Positions 24,736 to 33,334 of a DNA stretch of 64,000 nt are shown here, piece after piece (the first letter of the stretch is position 1; each line of letters begins with the position of its first letter). The notes beneath the pieces were generated by a model. That model had not been told where the DNA came from. It made no database searches and saw only the letters and a program-made list of their open reading frames with translations. The stretch covers positions 1,116,001 through 1,180,000 of the forward strand of contig CBDEUH010000004.1 in the NCBI GenBank assembly GCA_965243255.1, written 5' to 3'. Origin of the DNA: Bin87 sp965243255 (GTDB lineage: Bacteria; Chloroflexota; Dehalococcoidia; Lucifugimonadales; UBA3495). The position numbers were made by a program, and so were the translations under genes.

Positions 24736-26286
24736 ATGAAGTATGACCATATTGTTATTGGGGGCGGGACGGCCGGGTGCATCGTGGCGGCGCGGTTGTC
24801 GGAGGACCCGCAGCGGTCGGTGTTGCTGCTGGAGGCTGGGCCCGACTACCCCGACTTCAACCAGCTACCGGAGATGCTCAAGCTGGGCTGGGGAACGGTG
24901 AACCTGGAGGCCCGTGCCGCCGGTTCGCCCTTCAACTGGTCATTCACCGGCACGGCGACGCCGGAGCAGGACGCCATGCCCGTGCCGCGGGGCCGCGTGC
25001 TGGGCGGCTCCAGCGCCATCAACGGACAGACCTTCATCCGCGGCGCGCCCGAGGACTACGACACCTGGGAGTCGCAGGGCAACGACGGCTGGGGCTACGT
25101 GGACTGCCTGCCCTACTTCCGCCGGCTGGAAAACGACGCCGACTTTCACGACGACTTCCACGGCACCGACGGACCGGTTCCGGTACGGCACCACCAGCGC
25201 GAGACCTGGCCGCCATCCCAGGAGGCGTTTTTCCAGGCAGCCACCGCCCTGGGGTATCCGTTCCATCCCGACGTGAACAATCCGGAGGCCACCGGGGTAA
25301 GCCTGCGGGCCGAGAACAACATCGACGGGGTGCGCATGAGCATGGCGCTATGCTACGTTGACATGGCGCGCCACCGCCTGAATCTCACCCTCCGTCCCAA
25401 CGCCCAGGCTCGCCGCATCGTGCTGGACCGTGATTCGTCCGGCTCACCGCGGGCTGTTGGCGTAGAGGTTGAGAGCGGCGGCGAGGTCTTCGCCGTCGAG
25501 GGCGACGAAATCATCCTGTGCACCGGTGCGGTGGGTTCGCCGCAGCTGCTAATGCTGTCAGGCATCGGGCCGGCCGAGCAACTGCGGACGCATGGCATCC
25601 CGATGGTGGTGGAGTTGCCCGGCGTCGGGCAGAATATGCGCGACCATCCCAACGTGTCGGTTAGGTACATGGTGAAGGAGGGCGTTCCCCAAGACCCCAA
25701 CGGGATGCGGGCGCTGCGGCTGCGCTACACCGCCACCGGCTCCGACACTCCCAACGACATGATCCTGTCGCCGGCGTCGCTGAACACGGTGGTGCGGGAC
25801 GACAACCCGGCTCACACGGTGAACTGCGGCCTGTACCTTGCGGCCGGCAAGGGCGAGTTACGACTGGAGTCCTCCGACCCCCACGTGCAGCCCAGCATGG
25901 ACTATCACTACCTGGAAGAAGATTGGGACCGGCAACGGCTGCGCGAGGCCGTGCGCCTGTGTGTATTCCTGCTGCAGAATAACGCCTACGACGACATCAT
26001 TGACGAAATCACCGCGCCGACGGCGGCTGACCTGGAATCCAACGAGACGCTGGACGCCTGGTTGCGCCGCAACATCAGCACGTCGTATCACATCTCCGGC
26101 ACCTGCAAGATGGGGCCGGACGAAGATGCGATGGCCGTGGTTGACACGAGACTGCGAGTGCGTGGCGTGTCCGGCTTGCGGGTGGCGGATGCGTCCATAA
26201 TGCCGGACGTGGTGCGAGCTAACACCAACGTGACCACCATGATGATCGCCGAGCGCGTCGTGGACTTCATCAAGGCCGGGGAATAG
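24736..26286 (+). CDS. GMC-family FAD oxidoreductase (choline/alcohol-dehydrogenase-like)
   Basis: 516 residues. N-terminal FAD fold IVIGGGTAGCIVAARL and LLLEAGPDY; GMC signature 1 around GRVLGGSSAINGQ; signature 2 near GAVGSPQLLMLSGIGP; catalytic His in SYHISGTCKMG and Asn in ANTNVTTMM. Oxidises an alcohol to an aldehyde with FAD; choline dehydrogenase, polyethylene-glycol dehydrogenase and long-chain alcohol dehydrogenase all look like this. No export signal. Followed by tRNA-Phe on the other strand. Confidence 0.94.
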   Translation: MKYDHIVIGGGTAGCIVAARLSEDPQRSVLLLEAGPDYPDFNQLPEMLKLGWGTVNLEARAAGSPFNWSFTGTATPEQDAMPVPRGRVLGGSSAINGQTFIRGAPEDYDTWESQGNDGWGYVDCLPYFRRLENDADFHDDFHGTDGPVPVRHHQRETWPPSQEAFFQAATALGYPFHPDVNNPEATGVSLRAENNIDGVRMSMALCYVDMARHRLNLTLRPNAQARRIVLDRDSSGSPRAVGVEVESGGEVFAVEGDEIILCTGAVGSPQLLMLSGIGPAEQLRTHGIPMVVELPGVGQNMRDHPNVSVRYMVKEGVPQDPNGMRALRLRYTATGSDTPNDMILSPASLNTVVRDDNPAHTVNCGLYLAAGKGELRLESSDPHVQPSMDYHYLEEDWDRQRLREAVRLCVFLLQNNAYDDIIDEITAPTAADLESNETLDAWLRRNISTSYHISGTCKMGPDEDAMAVVDTRLRVRGVSGLRVADASIMPDVVRANTNVTTMMIAERVVDFIKAGE

Positions 26287-26343
26287 CCGCGATCAGCAGG
26301 TCTTCGTTGGGACCGACAGCGGGGGATAACCCCGTAGGGGAAA

Positions 26344-26420
26344 TGGTGCCGAGGGGCGGATTCGAACCACCGACACCGGCATTTTCAGTGCCGTGCTCTA
26401 CCAGGCTGAGCTACCTCGGC
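26344..26420 (-). tRNA. tRNA-Phe (anticodon GAA)
   Basis: Full cloverleaf on the minus strand: acceptor GCCGAGG/CCTCGGC, D arm GCTC/GAGC, anticodon stem CGGCA/TGCCG around CTGAAAA, T arm GGTGG-TTCGAAT-CCGCC, discriminator A, encoded CCA at 26346-26344. Its first 23 bases lie inside the end of a small upstream ORF. Confidence 0.97.
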
Positions 26421-26592
26421 TAGTCGGACCAGTATGATAAACGGCTTGAGATAGGGTGTCAATCTGAAATTCGGCCGAGGCTGGGGCACGTCCTACCGGT
26501 CGGTTCAGCCAGCCCGACCAGAGATAGACGATGGCGAACAGGATCACCAGAGCGATGATGACGCCCACAACGAGACATCCGTAGCGGGCCAT
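26398..26592 (-). CDS. Small single-span membrane protein, overlapping tRNA-Phe
   Basis: 64 residues. MARYGCLVVGVIIALVILF opens a single strong membrane helix of about 23 residues ending at YLWSGW, followed by a short polar tail. The ATG is 2 bases after the stop of the CocE-type hydrolase, with GGCGGGG just upstream, so it is probably translationally coupled. Its last seven codons and stop are the first bases of tRNA-Phe. No family recognised. It could be a real small protein whose 3' end was captured by the tRNA gene, or a chance frame. Confidence 0.45.
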   Translation of the reverse strand: MARYGCLVVGVIIALVILFAIVYLWSGWLNRPVGRAPASAEFQIDTLSQAVYHTGPTSRGSSAW

Positions 26593-26594
26593 AG

Positions 26595-28355
26595 CTACCC
26601 CGCCGATGCCGGGACGATGGGCAGGCGAATCCGCGAGGGGTGTTGCTCATCGTGGTAAACAGTCTGGACGGCGGGGACGGATTCGGTGGCCGACCACGGG
26701 TCGCCGGCCGTGTTGAAGTTTCGGTCAAACCGGGGGAAGTTACTGCTGCTGATTTCCAGTCGGATACGGTGGCCGGCCTTGAAAACGTTGCTGGTCGCTA
26801 CCAGGTCGATGACATACTCTTCTACCGCGCCGGGCGTAATGGGACGCGCCTGGTCAGTGCCCTGACGGTACCGGGCGCGGATGATGCCGTCAGTGAGGCT
26901 GCGCGCCGCCCCGCAGGGTTCGACATCCACCAGCTTGGCAGTGAAGTCGGTGTCGGCAGCGGAGCTGGCAGCGTACAGGGTAACCGTCAGTGGACCGGTG
27001 ACCTCAACGTCAGACTGCAGAGGTGGCGTGGTATAGCAGAGCACATCGCTGCGAGCCTCTACCGAACGCTGGTCATACGCCCCGCCGGGCACAAAGGACG
27101 GGCCGCAACACAACGGGCCGCCCCGAGTCGGAACCGGGTCTCGCGGATCGTACAGAAACACGTCGGAGGCTTGGTCGCCGGGCAGGTCGGGAGAAAGGGC
27201 GCCGTCACCGTCGGCTGTGTTGGCTTTACCGTCGCTATGCAGGTAGTAATCGGTGTATTCGGCGCGGGCCAGCGGCCACTCGGGTTCGTCTCGCCAGCGA
27301 TTATCGCCCATCACGAAGATACGAACGGGCGGGTCACTGTCCGCGCCGTTTAGCTCACCCTTGAGCCAGTAGTCGTACCAGCGCAGGTGGATGCCGTCGG
27401 TGTCGATGGCCGGCCCGGCGGCGCCGAGTCCGAAGAAGAACTCACCGGAGATTTCGCCGAAGGGCCCGTGATGCCAGGGGCCGAGGATCAGGCGTTGCCC
27501 GGCCCGGGCGGTGACGTCCTGAGCCTGCGCGCGCATACCGATGAAGTTGCGCAAGGTACCAAGGAGAAAAATGTCGTGCCAGCCGCCGATGTGCAGGGCC
27601 GGCGTGGTGATATGCGGGTAATGGTCTTCAATGCGCCAGCGTTGCCAATAGTCGTCGCTGGAGGAGTGTTGAATCCAGTCGTAGAAATAGCCGGCCAACG
27701 GTGGTTTGAGGTGGGGCAGGTCAACGATGGGCTGGTGACGGAAAGCGCAATCCAGCTCGTTAAAGGCGGTCAGCAATCCCTCTCGAGTGCCCTCCGGAAG
27801 GTCGTGGCGGTTTTGGATAGCACCCAGGTTGGCCATGGTCAGCTGCCGCATTGTCCAGGACAGGGCAAAACCCCAGGCCAGCGCGCCGCCCTGGTAGGTC
27901 CAGCCCTCGTAGTAATCCGAGGAGGTGATGCCCGGAACGATGCAAGTCAGGTTAGGCGGATTGGTAATCGCGCACAGCCATTGGGTTGCGCCGACGTAGG
28001 AACGGCCAAACATACCGACCTTGCCGGTGCTCCATGGTTGGGCAGCGCACCACTGTACAGTATCGTAGCCGTCGTCGGGTTCGTTCAGGAAGGGGTAGAA
28101 TTCGCCCTGGGAGGCGTAGCGGCCCCGAGTGTCCTGGACGACGACCACATAGCCATGAGAAGCGGCGCGCATCACGTCCAGGCTGCCGGTTCGGTTCTGG
28201 GTCTTGTCGTAGGGCGTGCGCTGGAGTAGTACGGGAAACGGTTCCGACACATCGGGACGGTACACGTCGGCGTACAGAACAACGCCGTCGCGCATTGGAA
28301 CCGGCACGTTGAACTCGCTGCGAATGGCGGTGTACGGACCAATCATATCCGGCAT
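26595..28355 (-). CDS. CocE/NonD-family hydrolase (X-Pro dipeptidyl-peptidase S15 fold)
   Basis: 586 residues, standard size. N-terminal RDGVVLYADVYRP and FPVLLQRTPYDK, the nucleophile elbow GRSYVGATQW, the Asp region TPALHIGGWHD, and the His in LGPWHHGPFGE; the C-terminal jelly roll has SDVEVTGPLTVTLY. Family members hydrolyse acyl esters or amides (cocaine esterase, glutaryl-7-ACA acylase). No signal peptide. Downstream of argF-like OTC on the same strand. Confidence 0.93.
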   Translation of the reverse strand: MPDMIGPYTAIRSEFNVPVPMRDGVVLYADVYRPDVSEPFPVLLQRTPYDKTQNRTGSLDVMRAASHGYVVVVQDTRGRYASQGEFYPFLNEPDDGYDTVQWCAAQPWSTGKVGMFGRSYVGATQWLCAITNPPNLTCIVPGITSSDYYEGWTYQGGALAWGFALSWTMRQLTMANLGAIQNRHDLPEGTREGLLTAFNELDCAFRHQPIVDLPHLKPPLAGYFYDWIQHSSSDDYWQRWRIEDHYPHITTPALHIGGWHDIFLLGTLRNFIGMRAQAQDVTARAGQRLILGPWHHGPFGEISGEFFFGLGAAGPAIDTDGIHLRWYDYWLKGELNGADSDPPVRIFVMGDNRWRDEPEWPLARAEYTDYYLHSDGKANTADGDGALSPDLPGDQASDVFLYDPRDPVPTRGGPLCCGPSFVPGGAYDQRSVEARSDVLCYTTPPLQSDVEVTGPLTVTLYAASSAADTDFTAKLVDVEPCGAARSLTDGIIRARYRQGTDQARPITPGAVEEYVIDLVATSNVFKAGHRIRLEISSSNFPRFDRNFNTAGDPWSATESVPAVQTVYHDEQHPSRIRLPIVPASAG

Positions 28356-28390
28356 ATCGACGCCTCCTTGTCAAGGGAATTATATCGTGA

Positions 28391-29323
28391 TTACGCCAGC
28401 AGGAACTCGAGCACCGCTTTTTGAGCGTGCAGGCGGTTATGAGCCTGTTGGTAGGCGACCGACTGGGGATGTTCCAGCATACCGGGGGGCACTTCCTCGC
28501 CGTAGTGCGCGGGCATATCGTGCATAAAGCAGGCGTTCGGAGCCGCTTTGGCCATCAAGGCCGCATCCACGGTATAGCCCTGAAACGCAGCCAGCCGCTG
28601 TTCCGTTTCCGCCTCGTCGCCCATGCTGGTCCAAACGTCGGTGTACACCACGTTGGCGCCAATCACAGCGTCCTCAGGACGCACTAGGGGATGGACGGTT
28701 GGTCGAGGGCCGTCATCCGAGCGGACGCCCCGGTCGCTGGCAGTGTCAAAGACGGATTCTTCCAACTGGTAGCCGTGGGGTGCGGCGATGGCAAAGTTCA
28801 GGCCCACAGCCGGCGCGCCGAGGCACAGGCTGCGCGCGACATTGTTCCCGTCTCCGATGTAGGCGAGGTTCAGGCCATCAGTACGTCCCTGTGCCTCGGT
28901 TATGGTGAGGAGGTCGGCCATGGTCTGGCAGGGATGTTCCAGATCGGATAGGGCGTTGATGACCGGCACAGAGCCGTATTCGGCGAGTCCCACCAACGAA
29001 TCGTGAGAATTCACTCGGGCGATGACGGCGTCCACGTATCCGCTGAGCACGCGAGCCACGTCGGAAACGGGTTCCCGCCGACCCAGGCCGACTTCCTCCG
29101 GCGACATGTAGAGGCTGAACCCGCCCAGCTCTGCAATGCCAACCTGGAAGCTGACGCGGGTGCGCAGGGACGGCTTTTCAAATAGCAGGGCGATGCGCTT
29201 GCCGGCCAAAGGCTGAGCGGCATTGGGACCGGCGGCTTTCAGTTCTATCGCCCGGTCGATGAGGGCACGGGTTTCGTCGGCCGATATATCAGTGATGGAT
29301 AGAAAATCACGCTTGGCGGTCAT
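28391..29323 (-). CDS. argF: Ornithine carbamoyltransferase-like protein
   Basis: 310 residues. Carbamoyl-phosphate site FEKPSLRTRVSFQVG, then DLEHPCQTMADLLT, the Asp in LNLAYIGDGNNVARSL, and the C-terminal MHDMPAHYGEEV. In most ornithine carbamoyltransferases this last motif is HCLPA; here Cys is Asp and Leu is Met. The other motifs match OTC rather than aspartate carbamoyltransferase. Forms citrulline from ornithine and carbamoyl phosphate in arginine synthesis. No other arginine genes are adjacent, so a related carbamoyltransferase is possible. Confidence 0.86.
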   Translation of the reverse strand: MTAKRDFLSITDISADETRALIDRAIELKAAGPNAAQPLAGKRIALLFEKPSLRTRVSFQVGIAELGGFSLYMSPEEVGLGRREPVSDVARVLSGYVDAVIARVNSHDSLVGLAEYGSVPVINALSDLEHPCQTMADLLTITEAQGRTDGLNLAYIGDGNNVARSLCLGAPAVGLNFAIAAPHGYQLEESVFDTASDRGVRSDDGPRPTVHPLVRPEDAVIGANVVYTDVWTSMGDEAETEQRLAAFQGYTVDAALMAKAAPNACFMHDMPAHYGEEVPPGMLEHPQSVAYQQAHNRLHAQKAVLEFLLA

Positions 29324-29370
29324 AGTTGGAATCCTGAACTGGGGTAGAGCGCGGGCCTATCTGCGCAAAA

Positions 29371-29400
29371 CAGGGGGCAAGTTTCGCAACCTGCCCCCTG
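29371..29400 (-). terminator. Rho-independent terminator of the DUF1800-DUF1501-NHL operon
   Basis: On the minus strand CAGGGGGCAGGTT pairs with AACTTGCCCCCTG around a GCGA tetraloop (13 bp including one G-U), followed by TTTT. It starts 24 bases after the NHL gene stop. Confidence 0.75.
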
Positions 29401-29424
29401 CGGTTTTCCGGACTTTCCCGAAGT

Positions 29425-30453
29425 TTACAAGTTGAACTGCGGGTCCAGGTAAGAGTCGTCCTTGTCGTAGATCTGGAGACGGGAGCGCAGGGTGTCGCAC
29501 ACCACCAGGCGGTTGTTGGCCCGGTCGAAGGTGCAGCCCATGGGCATCCGGAAGGTTCGCTGCTGCTGCTCCAGGTCCGGAACGCGGCGGCGGGCCTTCA
29601 CCATGTCGGGATTGGCGTCCAGGGACAGGTTGCCCCAGTCGGAAACCTCGACGGCATCGCCGGTCAGGTAGGCGATGGGGCGGGCTTCCGCGTCGTAGAT
29701 GACGACGCGCTCGTTCATCCAGTCAACCACGTAAACGTCACCCTCGTTGTCAACGGTAACGTCCAGCGGGTGGTCGAGCTCTCCGGAGCCGGTTCCCTTG
29801 CTGCCGAAGGTAGCCAAGTGGGTTCCGCCGGAGGTGAACTTCTGCACCCGGTGGTTGCCCCAGTCGGCCACATAGATGTCGCCGGAGGGGTCGATGGTGA
29901 TTCCTGAGGGCATTTCCAGGTCTTCGGGGCCGCTACCCTTGGAGCCGAAGCCGCCGAGGTAGTCGCCGTCCGGGCTGAACTTCTGCACACGGCTGGTGCG
30001 TGAAGAGACGACCCAGAGGTTGCCGTCGGCGTCAACTTCCAGTCCGGCGGCGCCGTCCAGCTGGCCTTCGCCATTGCCGGCTTCGCCCCACTGCTTCTGC
30101 AAGTTGCCGTCAGCGTCGAAGACGGAAACCTGGTTATTCCACTCGTCCGAGGCATAAACGTTGCCATCAGCATCGGTGGCGATTCCGGTGAGCCACTGGA
30201 ACAGGCTGCCGGAGCCGGCCTGATAGGCGATGCCTTCCCGGCCGAATTCGCCGATGTATTCCTGGTCAACGGTGCACTTGGTGATACGGGCGCTGGGGTT
30301 CTGTTCGCCGGAGCGGTTGGCTACGTATAGCGTCCCGTCGGGACGGGCGGCCACGCCAACCGGTTGGCTGAACCCCATTCCCACCTGAGCGTTCCGGCCA
30401 ATGTTGTGGCTGTAGAGCCACGCGCGGCCGCTCGCTACGGTGTTCATAGGCAT
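29425..30453 (-). CDS. NHL-repeat beta-propeller protein
   Basis: 342 residues with six NHL-type blades, each ending in YVADWGNHRVQKF-like strings (VYASDEWNNQVSVF, LWVVSSRTSRVQKF, IYVADWGNHRVQKF, VYVVDWMNERVVIY, LVVCDTLRSRLQIY). GGGAGGAAA precedes ATG. Neither a signal peptide nor a kinase or other fused domain is present. Last gene of the DUF1800-DUF1501 operon, so it probably acts with those proteins; NHL propellers are usually protein- or ligand-binding platforms. Confidence 0.9.
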   Translation of the reverse strand: MPMNTVASGRAWLYSHNIGRNAQVGMGFSQPVGVAARPDGTLYVANRSGEQNPSARITKCTVDQEYIGEFGREGIAYQAGSGSLFQWLTGIATDADGNVYASDEWNNQVSVFDADGNLQKQWGEAGNGEGQLDGAAGLEVDADGNLWVVSSRTSRVQKFSPDGDYLGGFGSKGSGPEDLEMPSGITIDPSGDIYVADWGNHRVQKFTSGGTHLATFGSKGTGSGELDHPLDVTVDNEGDVYVVDWMNERVVIYDAEARPIAYLTGDAVEVSDWGNLSLDANPDMVKARRRVPDLEQQQRTFRMPMGCTFDRANNRLVVCDTLRSRLQIYDKDDSYLDPQFNL

Positions 30454-30486
30454 AGTGATTTCCTCCCCATGCTTTTCGTTGGCAGT

Positions 30487-30514
30487 GGCGGCGCAGTCTC
30501 GTGATTGCGCCGCC
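30487..30514. repeat. Intercistronic inverted repeat (DUF1501-NHL gap)
   Basis: GGCGGCGCA and TGCGCCGCC form a perfect 9-bp stem around a 10-base loop. There is no T run, so attenuation or mRNA protection is likelier than termination. Confidence 0.5.
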
Positions 30515-30534
30515 GATAAGGCTTTGCCGGAAGC

Positions 30535-31668
30535 TTACCTCTTGATGAGGTCGAGCTTCGGGAAGTTGCCGTTGACGATGGGGTTGGCGTCCATGCCCAT
30601 CCAATCTTCCACGATGGTGGAGTACGCGCCGCGGAAGTCGTAGTTGGGAACCAGGTCGCCCTGTTCCAGGTCCTCGGCCTTGCGGGAGGGGTATTCACCG
30701 TAGAGGCCGCCCTTGACCGGGTCGCCGATTACGAAGGCTGCGCCGGCTGCGCCGTGGTCGGTGCCGGAGCCGTTGTCGCGGACGCGGCGGCCGAACTCGG
30801 AGAACAGGTACATGACGATGTTCTCGCCGGTGTTGTGCTCCTTCATGTCCTGGAAGAAGGCGCTGATGCCCTCGGAAACTTCCTTCCACAGCACCGGGTG
30901 GGCTGCGGCCTCACCGGCGTGGGTGTCGAAGCTGCCGTGCTGGGTGTAGAAAATCTTGGTGCCCAGGTCGGCCATGTACACCTGAGCGATGTCGCGCAGG
31001 TGGGAGGCGATGGGGCTGTTGGGGTACTCAACATTGCTGGAGTAGCGCTCGGGGGCTACCTTCACTATGTCGGCGCCGACCATGGCGTCGGTGCCGGTGG
31101 AGCGCAGGTAGTCGTTCACGAAGCTGCCGCCCACCGTGGGAGCGTACATCTTGGAGAACAGGTCCAGAGCCTTGGAGCGCTGGTCAACGTCGGCAATGCC
31201 GGTGAGCAGGCCGTAGGTGCTCAGGTCGGCGATGGCGGCAACGGGGACGCCGGGGACGGCCAATGCACGGGGCAGGCCGTGGCCGAAGTTGATGGCGGTC
31301 AGCACGTTTTCCTTTTCGGGGTCGAGCTCGCGGGCGACGCGGCCGGCCCAGCCCTCGGTTCCAACCTTGTCCGGCTCACAGGTGTGCCAGATGTCCATGC
31401 TGCGGAAGTGCGAGCGGGGGCTATCGGCATAGCCGATGCCGTGAATGACGGCAACCTTGCCCTCGTCGTACAGTTCCTTGATGGGGCCCATGGTAGGCAT
31501 GAAGCCCAGCTCTTCGTTGATGGGGATGATGTCGTCCCGCTCATACCGGATGGTCGGGCGGTTGTCGTAGTACAACGAATCGTTGTAGGGGATCACGGTG
31601 TTGAAGTAGTCGTTGCCGCCGGTGAGCTGCAGGACCACGATGACCGGATCTTTCTTGGTGGAGGTCAT
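30535..31668 (-). CDS. DUF1501 domain protein
   Basis: 377 residues from MTSTKKDPVI with AAGGAG upstream. LQLTGGNDYFNTVIPY at the start, FMPTMGPIKELYDEGKVAVIHGIGY, SDNGSGTDHGAAGAAFVIGD-like end motif (RRVRDNGSGTDHGAAG) and GLYGEYPS are those of DUF1501 proteins of the alkaline-phosphatase/sulfatase-like fold. Most family members start with a Tat signal; none is seen here, the protein starting directly at the first strand. Lies between DUF1800 and NHL genes, the usual partner arrangement. Confidence 0.92.
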   Translation of the reverse strand: MTSTKKDPVIVVLQLTGGNDYFNTVIPYNDSLYYDNRPTIRYERDDIIPINEELGFMPTMGPIKELYDEGKVAVIHGIGYADSPRSHFRSMDIWHTCEPDKVGTEGWAGRVARELDPEKENVLTAINFGHGLPRALAVPGVPVAAIADLSTYGLLTGIADVDQRSKALDLFSKMYAPTVGGSFVNDYLRSTGTDAMVGADIVKVAPERYSSNVEYPNSPIASHLRDIAQVYMADLGTKIFYTQHGSFDTHAGEAAAHPVLWKEVSEGISAFFQDMKEHNTGENIVMYLFSEFGRRVRDNGSGTDHGAAGAAFVIGDPVKGGLYGEYPSRKAEDLEQGDLVPNYDFRGAYSTIVEDWMGMDANPIVNGNFPKLDLIKR

Positions 31669-31715
31669 TGCGTATGCTCCTTGTAGTTCTTGTCGTTGTG
31701 GAAAGATCGGGATTG

Positions 31716-31739
31716 CGCCGGGCCGGAGTGGGCCCGGCG
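31716..31739. repeat. Intercistronic inverted repeat (DUF1800-DUF1501 gap)
   Basis: CGCCGGGCC and GGCCCGGCG form a perfect 9-bp stem around GGAGTG, between the DUF1800 stop and the DUF1501 start. No T run follows on either strand. Confidence 0.5.
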
Positions 31740-31747
31740 AGTTCCGA

Positions 31748-33148
31748 TTAGCCGAACTGGTACTCGGTGGTGGCGCTAATGAGAGCCATGGTCTCGCCGA
31801 TGCGGGTAGCGGCGGCGGTCCGGTCATCCCAGTTGACATCGCCGCCGGAGCGGACGTGCTCGGACAGCTGACCACGGGTCTCTTCGCTCAGTTCGACGAA
31901 GCCCATGTAGTCGGTGCAGGCGTTGAGCAGATGGTCGGGCGTGGTTACGCCCTCGGCTCGCATGCTGTCGATGATGTCGCGCATTCCGGGCAGGTCGGGG
32001 TTGGATACCCGGTCGGCCACGAAGTTGATGCGGGCGAGCAGGGCGCCGGAGTTAATCCACTCCAGGCCGGTGTGCCAACCTTCCACCGACGGCGGGTCGA
32101 GGATGGACTGACCCATGTAGGTGGGCTCTTTGCCGATGTTCAGAACGCCGGGGTCCGGGTTTTCGAAGAGGCCAACCATGCGCAGGGTGCCGGCGACGAC
32201 TTCGGCGGGGCTCTTAATCTTCTGGTAGCGGGCGTCCTTGAACCACTGAGAGTTGAACATGTGGCGCAGGACAGCCTTGATCTCGAAACCGGAGTCCTCG
32301 AAGACCTGGCACATCTCTTCCAGGGCGTCTTCATCACGTGCCGGCTCGATGGTCCAGGCGGGAACCTGGGGCTCGTCGGCGACGAAGAAGTTGTAGAGAT
32401 GGCGACAGATGAAGCGGGAGGTTGCCGGCTCTTCCAGAATGATGTCGATGATGTCTTCACCGTTGAAATTGCCGGTGCGACCGAGGAAGGTTTTTTCGCC
32501 AAAGTCGTGGTCTTCTTCCCGGTACTCGAACTTCCAGGGATAGCGGCCATAGGGAGCGCGGGGCAGCTTGGCCTGGATGGTCCAGCCGGTGAAGGCGCGT
32601 GAGCACTCGCGAACGTCAACCTCGGTGTAGTTGGAAACGCCCATGGAGAACAGTTCCAGGAGTTCACGGCCCCAGTTCTCGTTGACGGCATCCCGGTGGT
32701 TTTCGTTGTTGTCCAGCCAGAAAATCATGGCCGGGTTCTTGGACAGCTCGATGAGAATGTCCCGGTAATTGCCCATGCCCTGTTCCCGGAGCATATCGAT
32801 TTGCTCGAGCAACTGGTCGCAGTTGTCGACCTTGGAGTTGCCGGTAGCAAACACGTGGTGCCAGAACAGGGTCATCTTCTCTTCCAGGGGCCGGTCGCTG
32901 GATACCATGTTGTACATCCAGTTGGCCTGTCCGGAGAAGGGGACGCCGCCAGGGAGCAAGAAGCTGGGGTGATACCGCAGCAGCAGCGCCATCTTACCGC
33001 CCTCGTTCTCCGCGGGGGGATCGATAAGCTCTTCCACGGTGGCTTCGTAACCCTGGGCAACGCAGCGTTCCAACTCAGCGCGGTTAGCGCCAAAGCCGGC
33101 GCGCCGCATCAGGTGGGCCATCAATGCCAGGTCATCTTTGTGTGACAT
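31748..33148 (-). CDS. DUF1800 domain protein
   Basis: 466 residues. HLMRRAGFGANRAELERCV at the start, LEEKMTLFWHHVFATGNSKV, NWGRELLELFSMGVSNYTE, YTEVDVRECSRAFTGWTI and the late ILDPPSVEGWHTGLEWIN are the signature blocks of DUF1800. Biochemical role unknown; always paired with DUF1501 as here. GGAGGCACAGG precedes ATG. First gene of an operon with its own promoter (33229-33257). No export signal. Confidence 0.93.
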   Translation of the reverse strand: MSHKDDLALMAHLMRRAGFGANRAELERCVAQGYEATVEELIDPPAENEGGKMALLLRYHPSFLLPGGVPFSGQANWMYNMVSSDRPLEEKMTLFWHHVFATGNSKVDNCDQLLEQIDMLREQGMGNYRDILIELSKNPAMIFWLDNNENHRDAVNENWGRELLELFSMGVSNYTEVDVRECSRAFTGWTIQAKLPRAPYGRYPWKFEYREEDHDFGEKTFLGRTGNFNGEDIIDIILEEPATSRFICRHLYNFFVADEPQVPAWTIEPARDEDALEEMCQVFEDSGFEIKAVLRHMFNSQWFKDARYQKIKSPAEVVAGTLRMVGLFENPDPGVLNIGKEPTYMGQSILDPPSVEGWHTGLEWINSGALLARINFVADRVSNPDLPGMRDIIDSMRAEGVTTPDHLLNACTDYMGFVELSEETRGQLSEHVRSGGDVNWDDRTAAATRIGETMALISATTEYQFG

Positions 33149-33183
33149 CCTGTGCCTCCTTCCTGGGATTTAGGTCTTCCTAC

Positions 33184-33214
33184 GTCAGAAACGGGCAAAA
33201 TTCGCCCGTCTGAC
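33184..33214 (-). promoter_or_regulatory. Leader hairpin of the DUF1800 operon
   Basis: GTCAG-AA-ACGGGC, loop AAAATTC, GCCCGT-CTGAC: an 11-bp interrupted stem just downstream of the -10 element and 36 bases before the DUF1800 start. It could be an operator or an mRNA leader structure. Confidence 0.4.
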
Positions 33215-33228
33215 TTACGATTAGCCGT

Positions 33229-33257
33229 AGTTTATTCGGGTTACGGCGGCGTGTCAA
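33229..33257 (-). promoter_or_regulatory. Sigma-70-type promoter of the DUF1800-DUF1501-NHL operon
   Basis: On the minus strand consensus TTGACA (33257-33252), 17 bases, TAAACT (33234-33229). The expected start is near 33222, giving a leader of about 75 bases. Confidence 0.7.
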
Positions 33258-33334
33258 CCGAAAAACGGTTTATCTTTCAAATTTGATAACGATTATAAAG
33301 TGGTAACGAATAACCAAGAGAACAGCGTCTTTGG

